NCBI RefSeq assembly: GCF_016834455.1
Contig: NZ_CP069213.1
Location: forward strand, 434,501 to 498,500
DNA from: Shewanella litorisediminis
GTDB taxonomy: Bacteria; Pseudomonadota; Gammaproteobacteria; Enterobacterales; Shewanellaceae
Direction of reading: 5' to 3'
DNA length: 64,000 nt
Each line of letters begins with the position of its first letter. Positions within the stretch are counted from its first letter, which is position 1. This document shows, piece by piece, positions 8,155-16,349 of this stretch. The translations under genes and the position numbers were made by a program. The notes under the pieces are model-generated. The model was given only the letters and a program-made list of their open reading frames with translations, had not been told where the DNA came from and did not search any database.

Positions 8155-8277
8155 TCAGGGATTATGGTTGGTGGCGCCCTGGTCATCCATGACCATGGTT
8201 GAAGACTGGCTCGACTCCATATCTTCTTCCACTGCGGGCGCCATCTTTAAGGGATCTCCCAATCCCCTTTCCGCCAT
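8155..8277 (-). CDS. Possible 40-residue acidic small protein
   Basis: A 40-codon ORF on the minus strand reads MAERGLGDPLKMAPAVEEDM onward, is acidic and Met/Ser-rich, and ends ATNHNP. A second possible start at 8242-8244 has GGGAGA upstream and would give 29 residues. It precedes the hydrophobic 23-residue ORF and follows the regulator gene. No family is recognised. It may be chance reading. Confidence 0.25.
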   Translation of the reverse strand: MAERGLGDPLKMAPAVEEDMESSQSSTMVMDDQGATNHNP

Positions 8278-8381
8278 GACAACGCCTGCAAGAGGCGCCG
8301 ACTTCGGACATCAAGGTTATAGCATCCGTTGTCGCAGAAAAGGGTTTGAAAGTTTGTGAATCTTTTTGAATATCTATTAAA

Positions 8382-9275
8382 TCAATTATTTGAATCAGCT
8401 TGTGTGAGCGGGCTGCTCTGTTCGCCTTGGCGCGGCCCGGTAGATTTTATGCCCCAGTTGACAGTTTCAAGCAGTGCAAACAGGGCGGCTTCATCCACTG
8501 CGACCCCTTGGGCACCGTGCTCCAACACCAGTTGTCGCTGAGCATCGGAAGGTAAGATGGTGTACAGAAAAAACGGGGTCAGGTCGCCGCTTTGCCTGAG
8601 GCTTTCCACCAGTTTGAGTCCCGCCAGAGAATCGTCCCCGCGTCCCATATCAGAAATCACGGCATCGTAGCGGTACATGGACAGCAGCATGAGGGCTTCT
8701 TCAGTGTTTTGGGTGGTATAGACAGCAATATTGGCGTCCCTGAGCGTGTCGATTTCGGCGGTATTGTTTTCGGGGTGGTCATCAACCCAAAGGATGCGGC
8801 CTTTGACATCGGCAGGCTCTCCTATCAACAGCCCCTGGGGAGACTGCCCCACAAACTGCACCATGGCAGCCACGAGCAGGGTTACACCCAGGGCAGCCCA
8901 GGCCAGGGGACGTGTTTTTGGGGGGAGAACAACGCCAGCGTTGGCGTCGGCAACTTTGCTCTGGAGTTTTGCAGCCAGCTCGGGCTCCAGCCGATAACCC
9001 CGGCCGTGGAGTGTCTGAATGACTGACTCCTGCATACCTGCGTCTTTGAGCATTTTACGGGCATCGGAAATAAGCCGGGTGACAGACCAGCTGCTGACGA
9101 CGGTATTGGGCCAAAGTTTTTCCAGCAAGAGTGTGGCTTCCAACGGCTCCGGGTAGGACTCAATCAGCAGCTGGAACAGCATCAGCGTACGTTCATCGCA
9201 CTGAAGCTTGCGTCCGTTGTAGGTTAGGCTGCGTCCCTGCATATCCAGCGTGAGTGGATCGAGTGTATAGATCAT
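8382..9275 (-). CDS. Winged-helix / transmembrane / receiver-like regulator
   Basis: This 297-residue protein has three parts. Residues 1-98 are an OmpR/PhoB-type winged helix (FQLLIESYPEPLEATLLLEKLW, then the HGRGYRLEP wing), as in CadC and ToxR. Residues about 123-143 are a hydrophobic membrane span. Residues about 160-272 resemble a response-regulator receiver: ILWVDDHPEN with D165/D166, and VISDMGRGDD with a candidate phospho-acceptor D209. The conserved receiver lysine near the fifth strand is not evident (GVAVDEAALF), so the domain looks degenerate. With one membrane span, the receiver would face the periplasm if the DNA-binding domain is cytoplasmic. Targets are unknown. It is divergent from uvrD. 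Confidence 0.8.
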   Translation of the reverse strand: MIYTLDPLTLDMQGRSLTYNGRKLQCDERTLMLFQLLIESYPEPLEATLLLEKLWPNTVVSSWSVTRLISDARKMLKDAGMQESVIQTLHGRGYRLEPELAAKLQSKVADANAGVVLPPKTRPLAWAALGVTLLVAAMVQFVGQSPQGLLIGEPADVKGRILWVDDHPENNTAEIDTLRDANIAVYTTQNTEEALMLLSMYRYDAVISDMGRGDDSLAGLKLVESLRQSGDLTPFFLYTILPSDAQRQLVLEHGAQGVAVDEAALFALLETVNWGIKSTGPRQGEQSSPLTQADSNN

Positions 9276-9389
9276 CTTGGCGAAAGGTTCATCTCAGTGA
9301 TTGGCATTTTCAGCTCTATCATAGCCACAGTTTTGGGCATTTGCCCAGCTCAACCCATGGGGGCATTTCACCCCTTTGCCGCAGGCTTC

Positions 9390-9398
9390 TGATATAAT
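9390..9398 (+). promoter_or_regulatory. Extended -10 promoter of uvrD
   Basis: The sequence TGATATAAT is a TGnTATAAT extended -10 element with a consensus hexamer, 26 bp before the uvrD start. A good -35 is absent, as is usual for extended -10 promoters. No LexA box of the CTGT-N8-ACAG type is visible nearby. Confidence 0.65.
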
Positions 9399-9424
9399 GC
9401 CGCCTCGACTTTTGGGAGGCATGA

Positions 9425-11602
9425 ATGGACGTTTCTTTTTTGCTGGATGGCCTGAACGATAAGCAGCGCGAAGCCGTGGCTGCACCCCAGTCCAGCATGC
9501 TGGTGTTGGCTGGTGCCGGCAGTGGCAAGACCCGGGTGTTGACCCACCGTATCGCCTGGTTGTTGCAGGTGGAAAACCAAAGTCCCTATTCGATACTGGC
9601 GGTAACCTTTACCAATAAGGCCGCGGCCGAAATGCGTGAGCGGGTCGAGAAAATTGTCGGTCACAATACCGGCCGCATGTGGATAGGTACCTTCCACGGT
9701 CTGGCCCACCGCCTGCTGCGTACCCACTGGCAGGATGCAGGCCTGCCACAAAGCTTCCAGATCATGGACTCGGACGACCAGCAACGTTTGCTGAAACGCA
9801 TTCTCAAGAGCATGAATCTGGACGAAAAACAGTATCCGCCCCGCTTGGTGGCTGGGTACATCAACGGCAAAAAAGATCAGGGTTTGCGCCCGGGCCACAT
9901 AGACGCCGGTCCTTTCCCCATGGAGCAAAAACTGCTTGAGCTGTACCGCATCTATCAGGATAGCTGTGACCGGGCTGGGTTGGTGGATTTTGCCGAAATA
10001 CTGCTGCGCGCCCATGAGCTGTGGCTCAATAAGCCCCATCTGCTGGCCCATTATCAGGACAGATTCCGCCATATTCTGGTGGACGAGTTTCAGGATACCA
10101 ACGCCATTCAGTACGCCTGGATCCGGGTGCTGGCAGGCAACACGGGTCATGTGATGATTGTAGGGGACGACGACCAGTCCATTTACGGCTGGCGTGGTGC
10201 CCAGGTCGAGAACCTGCATCGCTTTTTGCAGGACTTTCCCGGCGCCAACACCATTCGACTGGAGCAGAATTACCGTTCCACCGGCAATATCCTCAAGGCT
10301 TCCAACGAACTGATCGCCAACAACCCCGACCGTATGGGCAAGGAGTTGTGGACCGAAGACAAGGACGGTGAGCCCATTTCCCTCTACTGCGCCTTCAACG
10401 AGATGGACGAGGCCCGTTTTATTGTTGGCCGCATCAGCGATTGGCAGGACAAGGGTGGCATGCTCGGTGAGTGCGCCATACTGTACCGCTCCAACGCCCA
10501 GTCGCGGGTGTTGGAGGAAGCCTTGTTGCACAAGGGCATGCCTTATCGTATTTATGGTGGACTGCGCTTCTTCGAGCGCCAGGAAATCAAGGATGCCATG
10601 GGCTACTTGCGTCTTATCTCCAACCGCGACGACGACGCCGCCTTCGAACGGGTAGTCAATACCCCGGCCCGGGGCATAGGTGAACGCACCCTGGATATTT
10701 TGCGCAGCACTGCCCGCAAAGAGCAGCTTACCCTGTGGCAGACCTCGCTGCGCCTGCTCGAGGAAAAGGTGCTGTCGGGCCGTGCCGCCAACGCGGTGAA
10801 AGGCTTTTTGGATTTGATTGTGCAGCTTCGAGCTGACACCGACGAGTTGCCGCTGTACCGCATGGCTGATCATGTGATTCAGCATTCCGGGCTCAAAGGC
10901 ATGTATGAGGCCGAAAAGGGTGAAAACGCCCAGGCCCGGGTGGAAAACCTTGAAGAACTTGTCACGGCCGCCCGCAGTTTTGAAATGCCGGAAGAGCTGG
11001 AGGACATGGGCGAGCTCAATGCCTTTTTGTCCCATGCGGCACTGGAAGCGGGTGAAGGTCAGGCCGATGCCCACACGGACGCGGTGCAGCTGATGACGCT
11101 GCACTCGGCCAAGGGGCTGGAATTTCCCATGGTGTTTATGGCCGGGGTGGAAGAGGGCATATTCCCCAGCAAACTGGCACTGGAGGAGGGCGATCGCCTC
11201 GAAGAGGAGCGCCGCCTGTGCTATGTGGGCATGACCCGGGCGATGCAAAAGCTCTATATCACCTATGCCGAGTCACGGCGCATCTATGGCCGTGAGGACT
11301 ATGCCAGACCCTCACGCTTTATCCGCGAAATTCCCCCCGAGTATGTGGAGGAAATTCGCCTTAAGGCTCAGGTGTCTGCGCCCCTGGTGGCCAATCGTTT
11401 TGCTCACGCCCAGCAAACCTTTAATGATTCCGGCTTAAAGATTAGCGGCCGTGTACGGCATTTTAAGTTTGGTGAAGGCACGGTCACCAACTACGAGGGC
11501 AGTGGCCCACAGGCGAGGGTTCAGGTGCAGTTTGACGATTTCGGCAGCAAGTGGCTGGTGGTGAGCTATGCCAAGCTGGAGTCCCTGGGAGCCCGAGGAT
11601 AA
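9425..11602 (+). CDS. uvrD: DNA helicase II
   Basis: This 725-residue SF1A helicase matches E. coli UvrD (720) in length. It shows the Q motif (LNDKQREAVAAP), Walker A GAGSGKT (30-36), motif Ia TFTNKAAAEM, Walker B DEFQDTN, motif III GDDDQSIYGWRGA, motif IV, motif V LMTLHSAKGLEFP and motif VI EERRLCYVGMTRA. The short C-terminal domain (VRHFKFGEGTVTNYEG) is the RNA polymerase-binding Tudor-like module. It unwinds DNA 3'-5' in nucleotide excision repair and mismatch repair. GGAGG precedes the start. Unlike in E. coli, no SOS box is apparent. ubiA follows 67 bp later on the same strand. Confidence 0.97.
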   Translation: MDVSFLLDGLNDKQREAVAAPQSSMLVLAGAGSGKTRVLTHRIAWLLQVENQSPYSILAVTFTNKAAAEMRERVEKIVGHNTGRMWIGTFHGLAHRLLRTHWQDAGLPQSFQIMDSDDQQRLLKRILKSMNLDEKQYPPRLVAGYINGKKDQGLRPGHIDAGPFPMEQKLLELYRIYQDSCDRAGLVDFAEILLRAHELWLNKPHLLAHYQDRFRHILVDEFQDTNAIQYAWIRVLAGNTGHVMIVGDDDQSIYGWRGAQVENLHRFLQDFPGANTIRLEQNYRSTGNILKASNELIANNPDRMGKELWTEDKDGEPISLYCAFNEMDEARFIVGRISDWQDKGGMLGECAILYRSNAQSRVLEEALLHKGMPYRIYGGLRFFERQEIKDAMGYLRLISNRDDDAAFERVVNTPARGIGERTLDILRSTARKEQLTLWQTSLRLLEEKVLSGRAANAVKGFLDLIVQLRADTDELPLYRMADHVIQHSGLKGMYEAEKGENAQARVENLEELVTAARSFEMPEELEDMGELNAFLSHAALEAGEGQADAHTDAVQLMTLHSAKGLEFPMVFMAGVEEGIFPSKLALEEGDRLEEERRLCYVGMTRAMQKLYITYAESRRIYGREDYARPSRFIREIPPEYVEEIRLKAQVSAPLVANRFAHAQQTFNDSGLKISGRVRHFKFGEGTVTNYEGSGPQARVQVQFDDFGSKWLVVSYAKLESLGARG

Positions 11603-11669
11603 AGGCGCCAGAGCAAAACACATAAGATAACAACCGCGCGATGACCCCAAACGGGGACAAGGAAAGAAA

Positions 11670-12542
11670 ATGACCAAAATGGCGCAAAAATGGGATGCCT
11701 ATTACCGGTTGATGCGACTCGACAGGCCCATAGGCACCATGCTGCTGCTGTGGCCCTGCCTGATGGCGCTGCTGCTGGCCGCTGACGGAATGCCCGACTT
11801 ACCGGTGCTTATCATCTTTATCATTGGGGTGGTGGTGATGCGCGCCTGTGGCTGCATCATCAACGACTACGCCGACCGTAAGCTCGACTCCCATGTGGCC
11901 CGCACCAGAACCCGGCCTCTGGCCAGCGGTGAGGTCACTGTTGCCGAGGCCCTGACGCTGTTTGTGGTGTTGGGGCTGTTTGCCTTCTCGCTGGTGTTGC
12001 TGCTCAATCCGCTGGTGGTAAAACTCTCGGTGGTGGGCATCATACTGACCATCATTTACCCCTTCACCAAACGCTGGACCAATATGCCACAGATGTTTTT
12101 GGGGGTGGTGTGGAGCTGGTCCATTCCCATGGCGTACGCGGCGCAAACCGGCGAGGTGCCGGCCTCAGCCTGGTGGCTGTTTGCCGCCAACTGGTGCTGG
12201 ACCGTGGCCTACGACACCATGTATGCCATGGTCGACCGGGATGATGACCTCAAGATAGGGATTAAGTCGACCGCGATTTTATTTGGCCGATTTGACCGTG
12301 AAATTATCGGTGCCTTTCAGCTTGCGGCCCTGGGGTGCTTTATCGCCGCGGGCTGGAGTGGCGACCGCGGCCTGCTGTATGGTCTGGGTATTCTGACCTT
12401 TGTTGGCTTTTCTGCCTATCAGCAACGGCTCATTCATGGCCGTGAGCGGGGCGATTGTTTCAAGGCTTTTTTGAACAACAACTGGGCCGGGCTCAGTCTG
12501 TTTTTGGCTCTTGGAGCTGATTACGCCGTTGCAGCGCTGTAG
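11670..12542 (+). CDS. ubiA: 4-hydroxybenzoate polyprenyltransferase
   Basis: This 290-residue integral membrane prenyltransferase has about eight or nine hydrophobic segments and the two Asp-rich motifs of the UbiA family: NDYADRKLD and [12 protein letters not shown]. It attaches the polyprenyl tail to 4-hydroxybenzoate, the first membrane step of ubiquinone synthesis. Length and start ([19 protein letters not shown]) match E. coli UbiA. The ribosome binding site is AAGGAAAG. Its last 50 bp overlap the 3' end of the convergent torT gene. ubiD, another ubiquinone gene, is present at 16350-17831. Confidence 0.95.
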   Translation: MTKMAQKWDAYYRLMRLDRPIGTMLLLWPCLMALLLAADGMPDLPVLIIFIIGVVVMRACGCIINDYADRKLDSHVARTRTRPLASGEVTVAEALTLFVVLGLFAFSLVLLLNPLVVKLSVVGIILTIIYPFTKRWTNMPQMFLGVVWSWSIPMAYAAQTGEVPASAWWLFAANWCWTVAYDTMYAMVDRDDDLKIGIKSTAILFGRFDREIIGAFQLAALGCFIAAGWSGDRGLLYGLGILTFVGFSAYQQRLIHGRERGDCFKAFLNNNWAGLSLFLALGADYAVAAL

Positions 12543-13572
12543 CGCCGCCGATGGGGGAGAGGTCCTGATGGATCATCCACTGATGTTCCGGCGGCAGCGT
12601 CAGGCTTAAATCTGCCTCAGCCAGATTCTCACTGGTCAGGACCTGAATAACCGGGCTGACCAGTCGGGGTGCACTGCCCTGCTCCAGCCACTGCACCGTC
12701 AGATCCACAGCCACCCTGGCCTGCAGCACCGGCGAGTCGGTGACCGTGGCCTGCAGCCTGCCATCCCGGACCAGTTCTATCGTCTGGGGATTGGAATAAA
12801 AAGAAATAACCTTGGTGTTACCGCGTTTGCCGTCGATAAAGTATTTACTGGCAATACTGGCGGCCACCGCATTGGCGATGATGTAGTCCGGATGACGTTC
12901 TGCCACCATATTGCGCACCAGATTAGCTTGAACAAAAGTTTCGGTAACCCCGTAGCCCCCATGGTGAAGCTGTATCGCTTGGTCGACGATAGTTTTTTTT
13001 AAACCGATTTCTGCATCCATTACCCACGCGGCACCTTCCGGCCCCGGGAACCAACCAAGCTCGATTTGGCGCGTCTTTGCGGCCGTCTGTGACAGCATAA
13101 ATTCCACAGCTGCCCGGACCATATCCGAGAACTGCACCAGAGAGCGGCTGCTCACCTTGTCGGTGCTCATGCCGTTTACCAGATCGATAACCGGAATCCC
13201 ATCGGCCATCAACAGCGCCGCCTGTTCGTTAAGACCATCGGCCGAAATGGCCGCAATAATATAGGCATCGGCCTTGAGTTTATGGCAGTCGCGCAGTTGC
13301 TGCTGTTGCACTTCCAGTTTGTCGTAACCTCCGGCATTGTAGATGCCAATCTCCACACCCAGTCGCTCCGCTTCCTGCGACAACCCCCAGGCAACGCCCC
13401 ACCAGTAATGGTCCTTGCCATGGGGCAGTAGCGCACAGATGCGCCATGGGCGGGTAGCTTTATCGGGTGCTTGGTAAATCCCGTTCTTGCCGTCGATATG
13501 CATCTCCAGCGCAGGGCTATCTGCTAAAACGGGAAAGACGATGAGGCTGAGTAGTAGAAGAAAGATATTCAT
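12493..13572 (-). CDS. torT: TMAO-sensing periplasmic protein TorT
   Basis: This 359-residue precursor has a cleavable signal peptide of about 17 residues ([17 protein letters not shown]). The mature part is a type I periplasmic-binding fold resembling Tor[58 protein letters not shown]. TorT binds trimethylamine N-oxide and presents it to the TorS sensor kinase, controlling the TMAO reductase operon. Here torT is not next to torS, torR or torCAD, so its partners must lie elsewhere. The C-terminal codons overlap ubiA in antisense. It may be co-transcribed with the MazG-like gene upstream (gap 103 bp). Confidence 0.88.
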   Translation of the reverse strand: MNIFLLLLSLIVFPVLADSPALEMHIDGKNGIYQAPDKATRPWRICALLPHGKDHYWWGVAWGLSQEAERLGVEIGIYNAGGYDKLEVQQQQLRDCHKLKADAYIIAAISADGLNEQAALLMADGIPVIDLVNGMSTDKVSSRSLVQFSDMVRAAVEFMLSQTAAKTRQIELGWFPGPEGAAWVMDAEIGLKKTIVDQAIQLHHGGYGVTETFVQANLVRNMVAERHPDYIIANAVAASIASKYFIDGKRGNTKVISFYSNPQTIELVRDGRLQATVTDSPVLQARVAVDLTVQWLEQGSAPRLVSPVIQVLTSENLAEADLSLTLPPEHQWMIHQDLSPIGGATALQRRNQLQEPKTD

Positions 13573-13675
13573 GATCCTATGGGTGACAGACGTCCTTTTG
13601 ATTAAGCCTAGTCGCGGGTTATTGAATTGACAGCAGCTGAAACAGAAATTCTGTACCGGCCATTAAAAAGGTGTA

Positions 13676-14254
13676 TCAACCAGCGACCAGTGCGCTTAAG
13701 TTGGCGGGGCGGTAGTACACAGATTTCAGCACCTTGCCCTGACGCACGGTTTTTCCTTCAAGCTCCACGTCCTTGGCGCACTTGGCAATGAGGAAGTCGC
13801 CCTGACGACTCCCCACAATGTCCACGCCCTGTGTTGCGTAGTGGGCAATGGTGTCGGCCAGCTCTTGCTCGGTGCGGCATACCTTGCTCATGTTGCTGGA
13901 GTGCACTTCATCCCAGCAGATTTCGAAATTGATGCCACGGTTGGCGGCAACATGCAGCAGTACATCGATAAAGTAGCTGATCTCCAGCTTGGCATCGGCG
14001 GTTTTGGCGCCCAGATGAACGGCGCGGCCCATAAGCACATAAACGCTGTCCACTATGGCATCGGCCTGCTCGACCTTGCAATTGGCTTCGGCAAGCTCGG
14101 TCAGTTCTTCAATGATCAATGAAGAGTGCAGGGTATCGGCTTTGGCATCCAGGCTGGCAGTGTCTTCCACTGGTAAATCAAAGGTGGTGCGAAATTCGTG
14201 GATATCCCGGTACAGCTTTTCGTAGAGTGCCGGAGTCAGCATGGTCAGTTTCAT
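13676..14254 (-). CDS. MazG-like all-alpha NTP pyrophosphohydrolase
   Basis: This 192-residue protein resembles the all-alpha NTP-PPase/MazG-like superfamily. It has an acidic LIIEELTELAEA motif (E49, E50, E53), a downstream DAIVDSVYVLMG helix (D65, D69) and the phosphoribosyl-ATP-pyrophosphohydrolase-like WDEVHSSNMSKV segment. Such enzymes hydrolyse nucleoside triphosphates to monophosphates for house-cleaning. ATG 14254 is chosen because AAAGGCGA precedes it; longer in-frame starts add a non-conserved 26-residue extension. The substrate is unknown. It is divergent from the helix-hairpin-helix gene at 14350. Confidence 0.8.
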   Translation of the reverse strand: MKLTMLTPALYEKLYRDIHEFRTTFDLPVEDTASLDAKADTLHSSLIIEELTELAEANCKVEQADAIVDSVYVLMGRAVHLGAKTADAKLEISYFIDVLLHVAANRGINFEICWDEVHSSNMSKVCRTEQELADTIAHYATQGVDIVGSRQGDFLIAKCAKDVELEGKTVRQGKVLKSVYYRPANLSALVAG

Positions 14255-14349
14255 GGCTCGCCTTTTTGCGGAAATTACGTGAGACTCGGGATGATAAAGA
14301 ATTGCCTCGCCCGAGGCAAAGAAAGCTGCCACGCAAGGATGGAGAAAAG

Positions 14350-14640
14350 ATGAACCCTGACAAGGTCGACAGAAACCGTTTACATGAGCTCACCGATTTG
14401 CCCAATGTGGGGCCAGCTACGGCCAAGGATCTGCAGCTTTTGGGAATTCACACAGTGGATGGTCTTAAGGGACAGGAGCCCATGGCACTGTACCTGAAAT
14501 TATGCGAGCTGACTGCCCAGCGCCAGGATCCCTGTGTGCTGGATGTATTTATGTCTCTGGTGGCTTTCAGCGAAGGGGAAGAACCCAAGCCCTGGTGGCA
14601 TTACACCGATGATCGCAAACGCCTGTGGCCTGATCTTTAA
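14350..14640 (+). CDS. Helix-hairpin-helix (Cdd1/pathogenicity-locus type) small protein
   Basis: This 96-residue protein has a clear helix-hairpin-helix: LTDLPNVGPATAKDLQLLGI (about residues 15-34), then TVDGLKGQEPMALYLKLCEL. It ends in a conserved tail, EPKPWWHYTDDRKRLWPDL. This is the pattern of the short HhH proteins annotated as pathogenicity locus (Cdd1) or mitomycin-resistance proteins. They probably bind DNA non-specifically; no enzymatic activity is known. The start has GGAG/AAAAG upstream. The gene converges 13 bp away on the solute-binding protein gene. Confidence 0.75.
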   Translation: MNPDKVDRNRLHELTDLPNVGPATAKDLQLLGIHTVDGLKGQEPMALYLKLCELTAQRQDPCVLDVFMSLVAFSEGEEPKPWWHYTDDRKRLWPDL

Positions 14641-14653
14641 TCGGCGTGTTTTA

Positions 14654-15424
14654 TCAGTGCAGGTATTTCTGGGTAATGGTGGCCCAGCTGCTGCTTTCGT
14701 CTGCCATGGGCGTCTTGAGCGAATCCAGTGCATGCTGTAGTTGCATTCGTAACGCTTCGGGCACATCGCGGCTGAAGGCGTAGTAGAGCTCGGCTTCTCT
14801 GAGCAGATACACCACCTCAAAGTCATCAAAACTCATGCCCGCCTCTTTGATAAGCCATTTGGCCACGGTCTCTTCGTAGGCCCATAGGTCGATACGGCCA
14901 CGGGCCATCATCTTCAGCAGCAAGTCGGCGCTGGCATTGGATTGAAGTTGGTCCGCCAGGCCAAGCTGTGTCAGCACTTCTTCGCCTATGTCGTTGGTGA
15001 CCACCCCAATGCGCTTGTGTTGCAGGTCTGCCAGCGACTCAATGCGGATGTGCTGCTGTTTTGGTGCGATGAGTACTATCCGCATCGGGGCTATGGGGCC
15101 TACCCAATGAAACAGGGATTCCCGCTGTGGGGTGCGGGTGGTGGAAAACAGCACCATATGATGGCCCCGCAGCGCCATGGCGTAGGCCCGGGTCCAGGGG
15201 TAGACCCGGATAGCGTCGCGGCTGATAGCTTGTCCCTCAAGCGCGGCGGCGCTCAGCAGTAAATCCACGGCAATTCCCTGCACCTTGCCATCGCGGGTAA
15301 AATTGAAAGGCGGGTATTCTTCGGTCAGAAACGACAATGAGCCCAATCTGTCCTGTGCCATGGGTGTTGTCATACCAGCCAACACAAGCAGGAGCAGCAC
15401 TGAAAACCGGATGGCGTGATGCAT
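14654..15424 (-). CDS. Periplasmic solute-binding (SBP_bac_3-like) protein
   Basis: This 256-residue exported protein has a signal peptide of about 25 residues ending near PMAQ. It carries the amino-acid-binding-protein fold of family 3: FLTEEYPPFNFTRDGKVQGIAVDLL, PWTRAYAMAL, FSTTRTPQRE, and GVVTNDIGEEVL at the hinge. No ABC permease genes adjoin it, a common situation for this Shewanella/Vibrio type, where the proteins may act as sensors or orphan binders. ATG 15424 has GAGGG upstream; an in-frame TTG two codons earlier is possible. The ligand is unknown. Confidence 0.8.
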   Translation of the reverse strand: MHHAIRFSVLLLLVLAGMTTPMAQDRLGSLSFLTEEYPPFNFTRDGKVQGIAVDLLLSAAALEGQAISRDAIRVYPWTRAYAMALRGHHMVLFSTTRTPQRESLFHWVGPIAPMRIVLIAPKQQHIRIESLADLQHKRIGVVTNDIGEEVLTQLGLADQLQSNASADLLLKMMARGRIDLWAYEETVAKWLIKEAGMSFDDFEVVYLLREAELYYAFSRDVPEALRMQLQHALDSLKTPMADESSSWATITQKYLH

Positions 15425-15477
15425 GGACAAGCCCTCATTGCCCGGATTCTTTGAGTGTAGTTCTCCCGGGCGTGGGC

Positions 15478-15510
15478 GTAAAAAATCCCGGGCATTGCCG
15501 GGATTTTAAA
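15478..15510 (-). terminator. Terminator after fre
   Basis: The stem AATCCCGG/CCGGGATT has T-rich flanks in both directions. Read on the minus strand it follows the fre stop by about 20 bp and ends in a run of T. Confidence 0.85.
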
Positions 15511-15528
15511 TTCGCGTTTGCTGTCAGG

Positions 15529-16227
15529 TTACTTGATAAAGGCGAAGGCATCGCCGTAGAGATGGGCTTCATCAACTCCCATTTCCCGGAACAGTTCCCG
15601 CGCTGCGCCGACCATGTTGAAGCGGCCTGCAATGTAGATATCGTAACTGACGAGGCTGATGAAATCGGCCTTGATTTGCGCCAGCAGGTTGTTGGTTTTG
15701 CCTTCCCAGCCCTCGGGAGCTTCTTCCACCACGGGCACAAAGTGCAGCCAGGGGTGAGCCTGGTGCCACTGGCGGGCGATGGATTCGTAATACATGGCAT
15801 CCTGGGTGCGGCAGCCCCAGTAGAGGGTGGTTTCTACCTTCTGCCCCAAGGCTATCTGCTGCTCGACAATACTCTTGATGTAAGAGAAACCGGTTCCGCC
15901 GGCGATGAGCAGTCGTGGTCGGTGGCTGTCTTCCCGCAGGAAGGCGTCGCCGCCCGGCGCTTCGATGTGGATATGGGTCTCGGTTTTCAGGCGTTCAATC
16001 ACCTGCATGGGGTAACTTTCACTGACGGCAGCACCTATGTGCAGCTCCACTGTGTCATTGCCGGGGGCCGAGGCGATGGAGAAAGGGCGTTTGTCCTTCT
16101 CACCCATCACCACGCACAGGTATTGGCCCGCCTTGAACTCCAGTGGCGATTCCGGAGCCAGGCTAACCTGATACACGGCGTCGTTGAACGGCGTGATACT
16201 GAGGACTTTACAACGAATGCTGTTCAT
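15529..16227 (-). CDS. fre: NAD(P)H-flavin reductase
   Basis: This 232-residue ferredoxin-reductase-fold enzyme has the same length as E. coli Fre. RPFSIAS (47-53) is the flavin-binding motif, and AGGTGFSYIKS (109-119) is the nicotinamide-binding loop. It reduces free FMN, FAD and riboflavin with NAD(P)H in the cytosol, supplying reduced flavin to oxygenases and ferric reductases. It lies downstream of ubiD on the same strand, the same order as in E. coli. UbiD-type decarboxylases need prenylated FMN, which makes a supply of reduced flavin a plausible functional link. Confidence 0.95.
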   Translation of the reverse strand: MNSIRCKVLSITPFNDAVYQVSLAPESPLEFKAGQYLCVVMGEKDKRPFSIASAPGNDTVELHIGAAVSESYPMQVIERLKTETHIHIEAPGGDAFLREDSHRPRLLIAGGTGFSYIKSIVEQQIALGQKVETTLYWGCRTQDAMYYESIARQWHQAHPWLHFVPVVEEAPEGWEGKTNNLLAQIKADFISLVSYDIYIAGRFNMVGAARELFREMGVDEAHLYGDAFAFIK

Positions 16228-16300
16228 CTGTGTTCTTTGAAACCTCTTGGTATGCTTTCCCTTTCTGTGAAGGGTTTCTCTTTACTGTGTCTTTAGTATA

Positions 16301-16319
16301 GGTGCCGCTGTGCGGCACC
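16301..16319. other. GC-rich hairpin between ubiD and fre
   Basis: The sequence GGTGCCGC-TGT-GCGGCACC forms a perfect 8-bp stem with a 3-nt loop in the 122-bp ubiD-fre gap. On the ubiD strand it is not followed by a T-run, so it may stabilise a processed mRNA end or weakly attenuate fre rather than terminate. On the opposite strand a T-rich tract follows, but no gene reads into it. Confidence 0.5.
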
Positions 16320-16349
16320 CTTATTTTGGCATTACATGCTGTTGGGGGA

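Larger units (their letters stand above)
8023..8381. other. Interval with possible small genes between remnant and regulator
   Basis: This 359-bp stretch lies between two convergent genes. On the minus strand it holds two short ORFs (8155-8277 and 8064-8135) downstream of the regulator gene. The part next to the regulator (8340-8381) is A/T rich. No terminator with a T-run was found for the regulator itself, so transcription may continue into the small ORFs. Confidence 0.4.

Noticed and set aside
9294..9424. LexA/SOS box in front of uvrD
   Set aside because: E. coli uvrD is SOS controlled, so one was looked for, but no CTGT-N8-ACAG dyad is present.
9368..11248. A 626-codon open frame antisense to uvrD
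   Set aside because: It mirrors the strong codon bias of uvrD, has no ribosome binding site or family motif, and uvrD on the other strand is certain.
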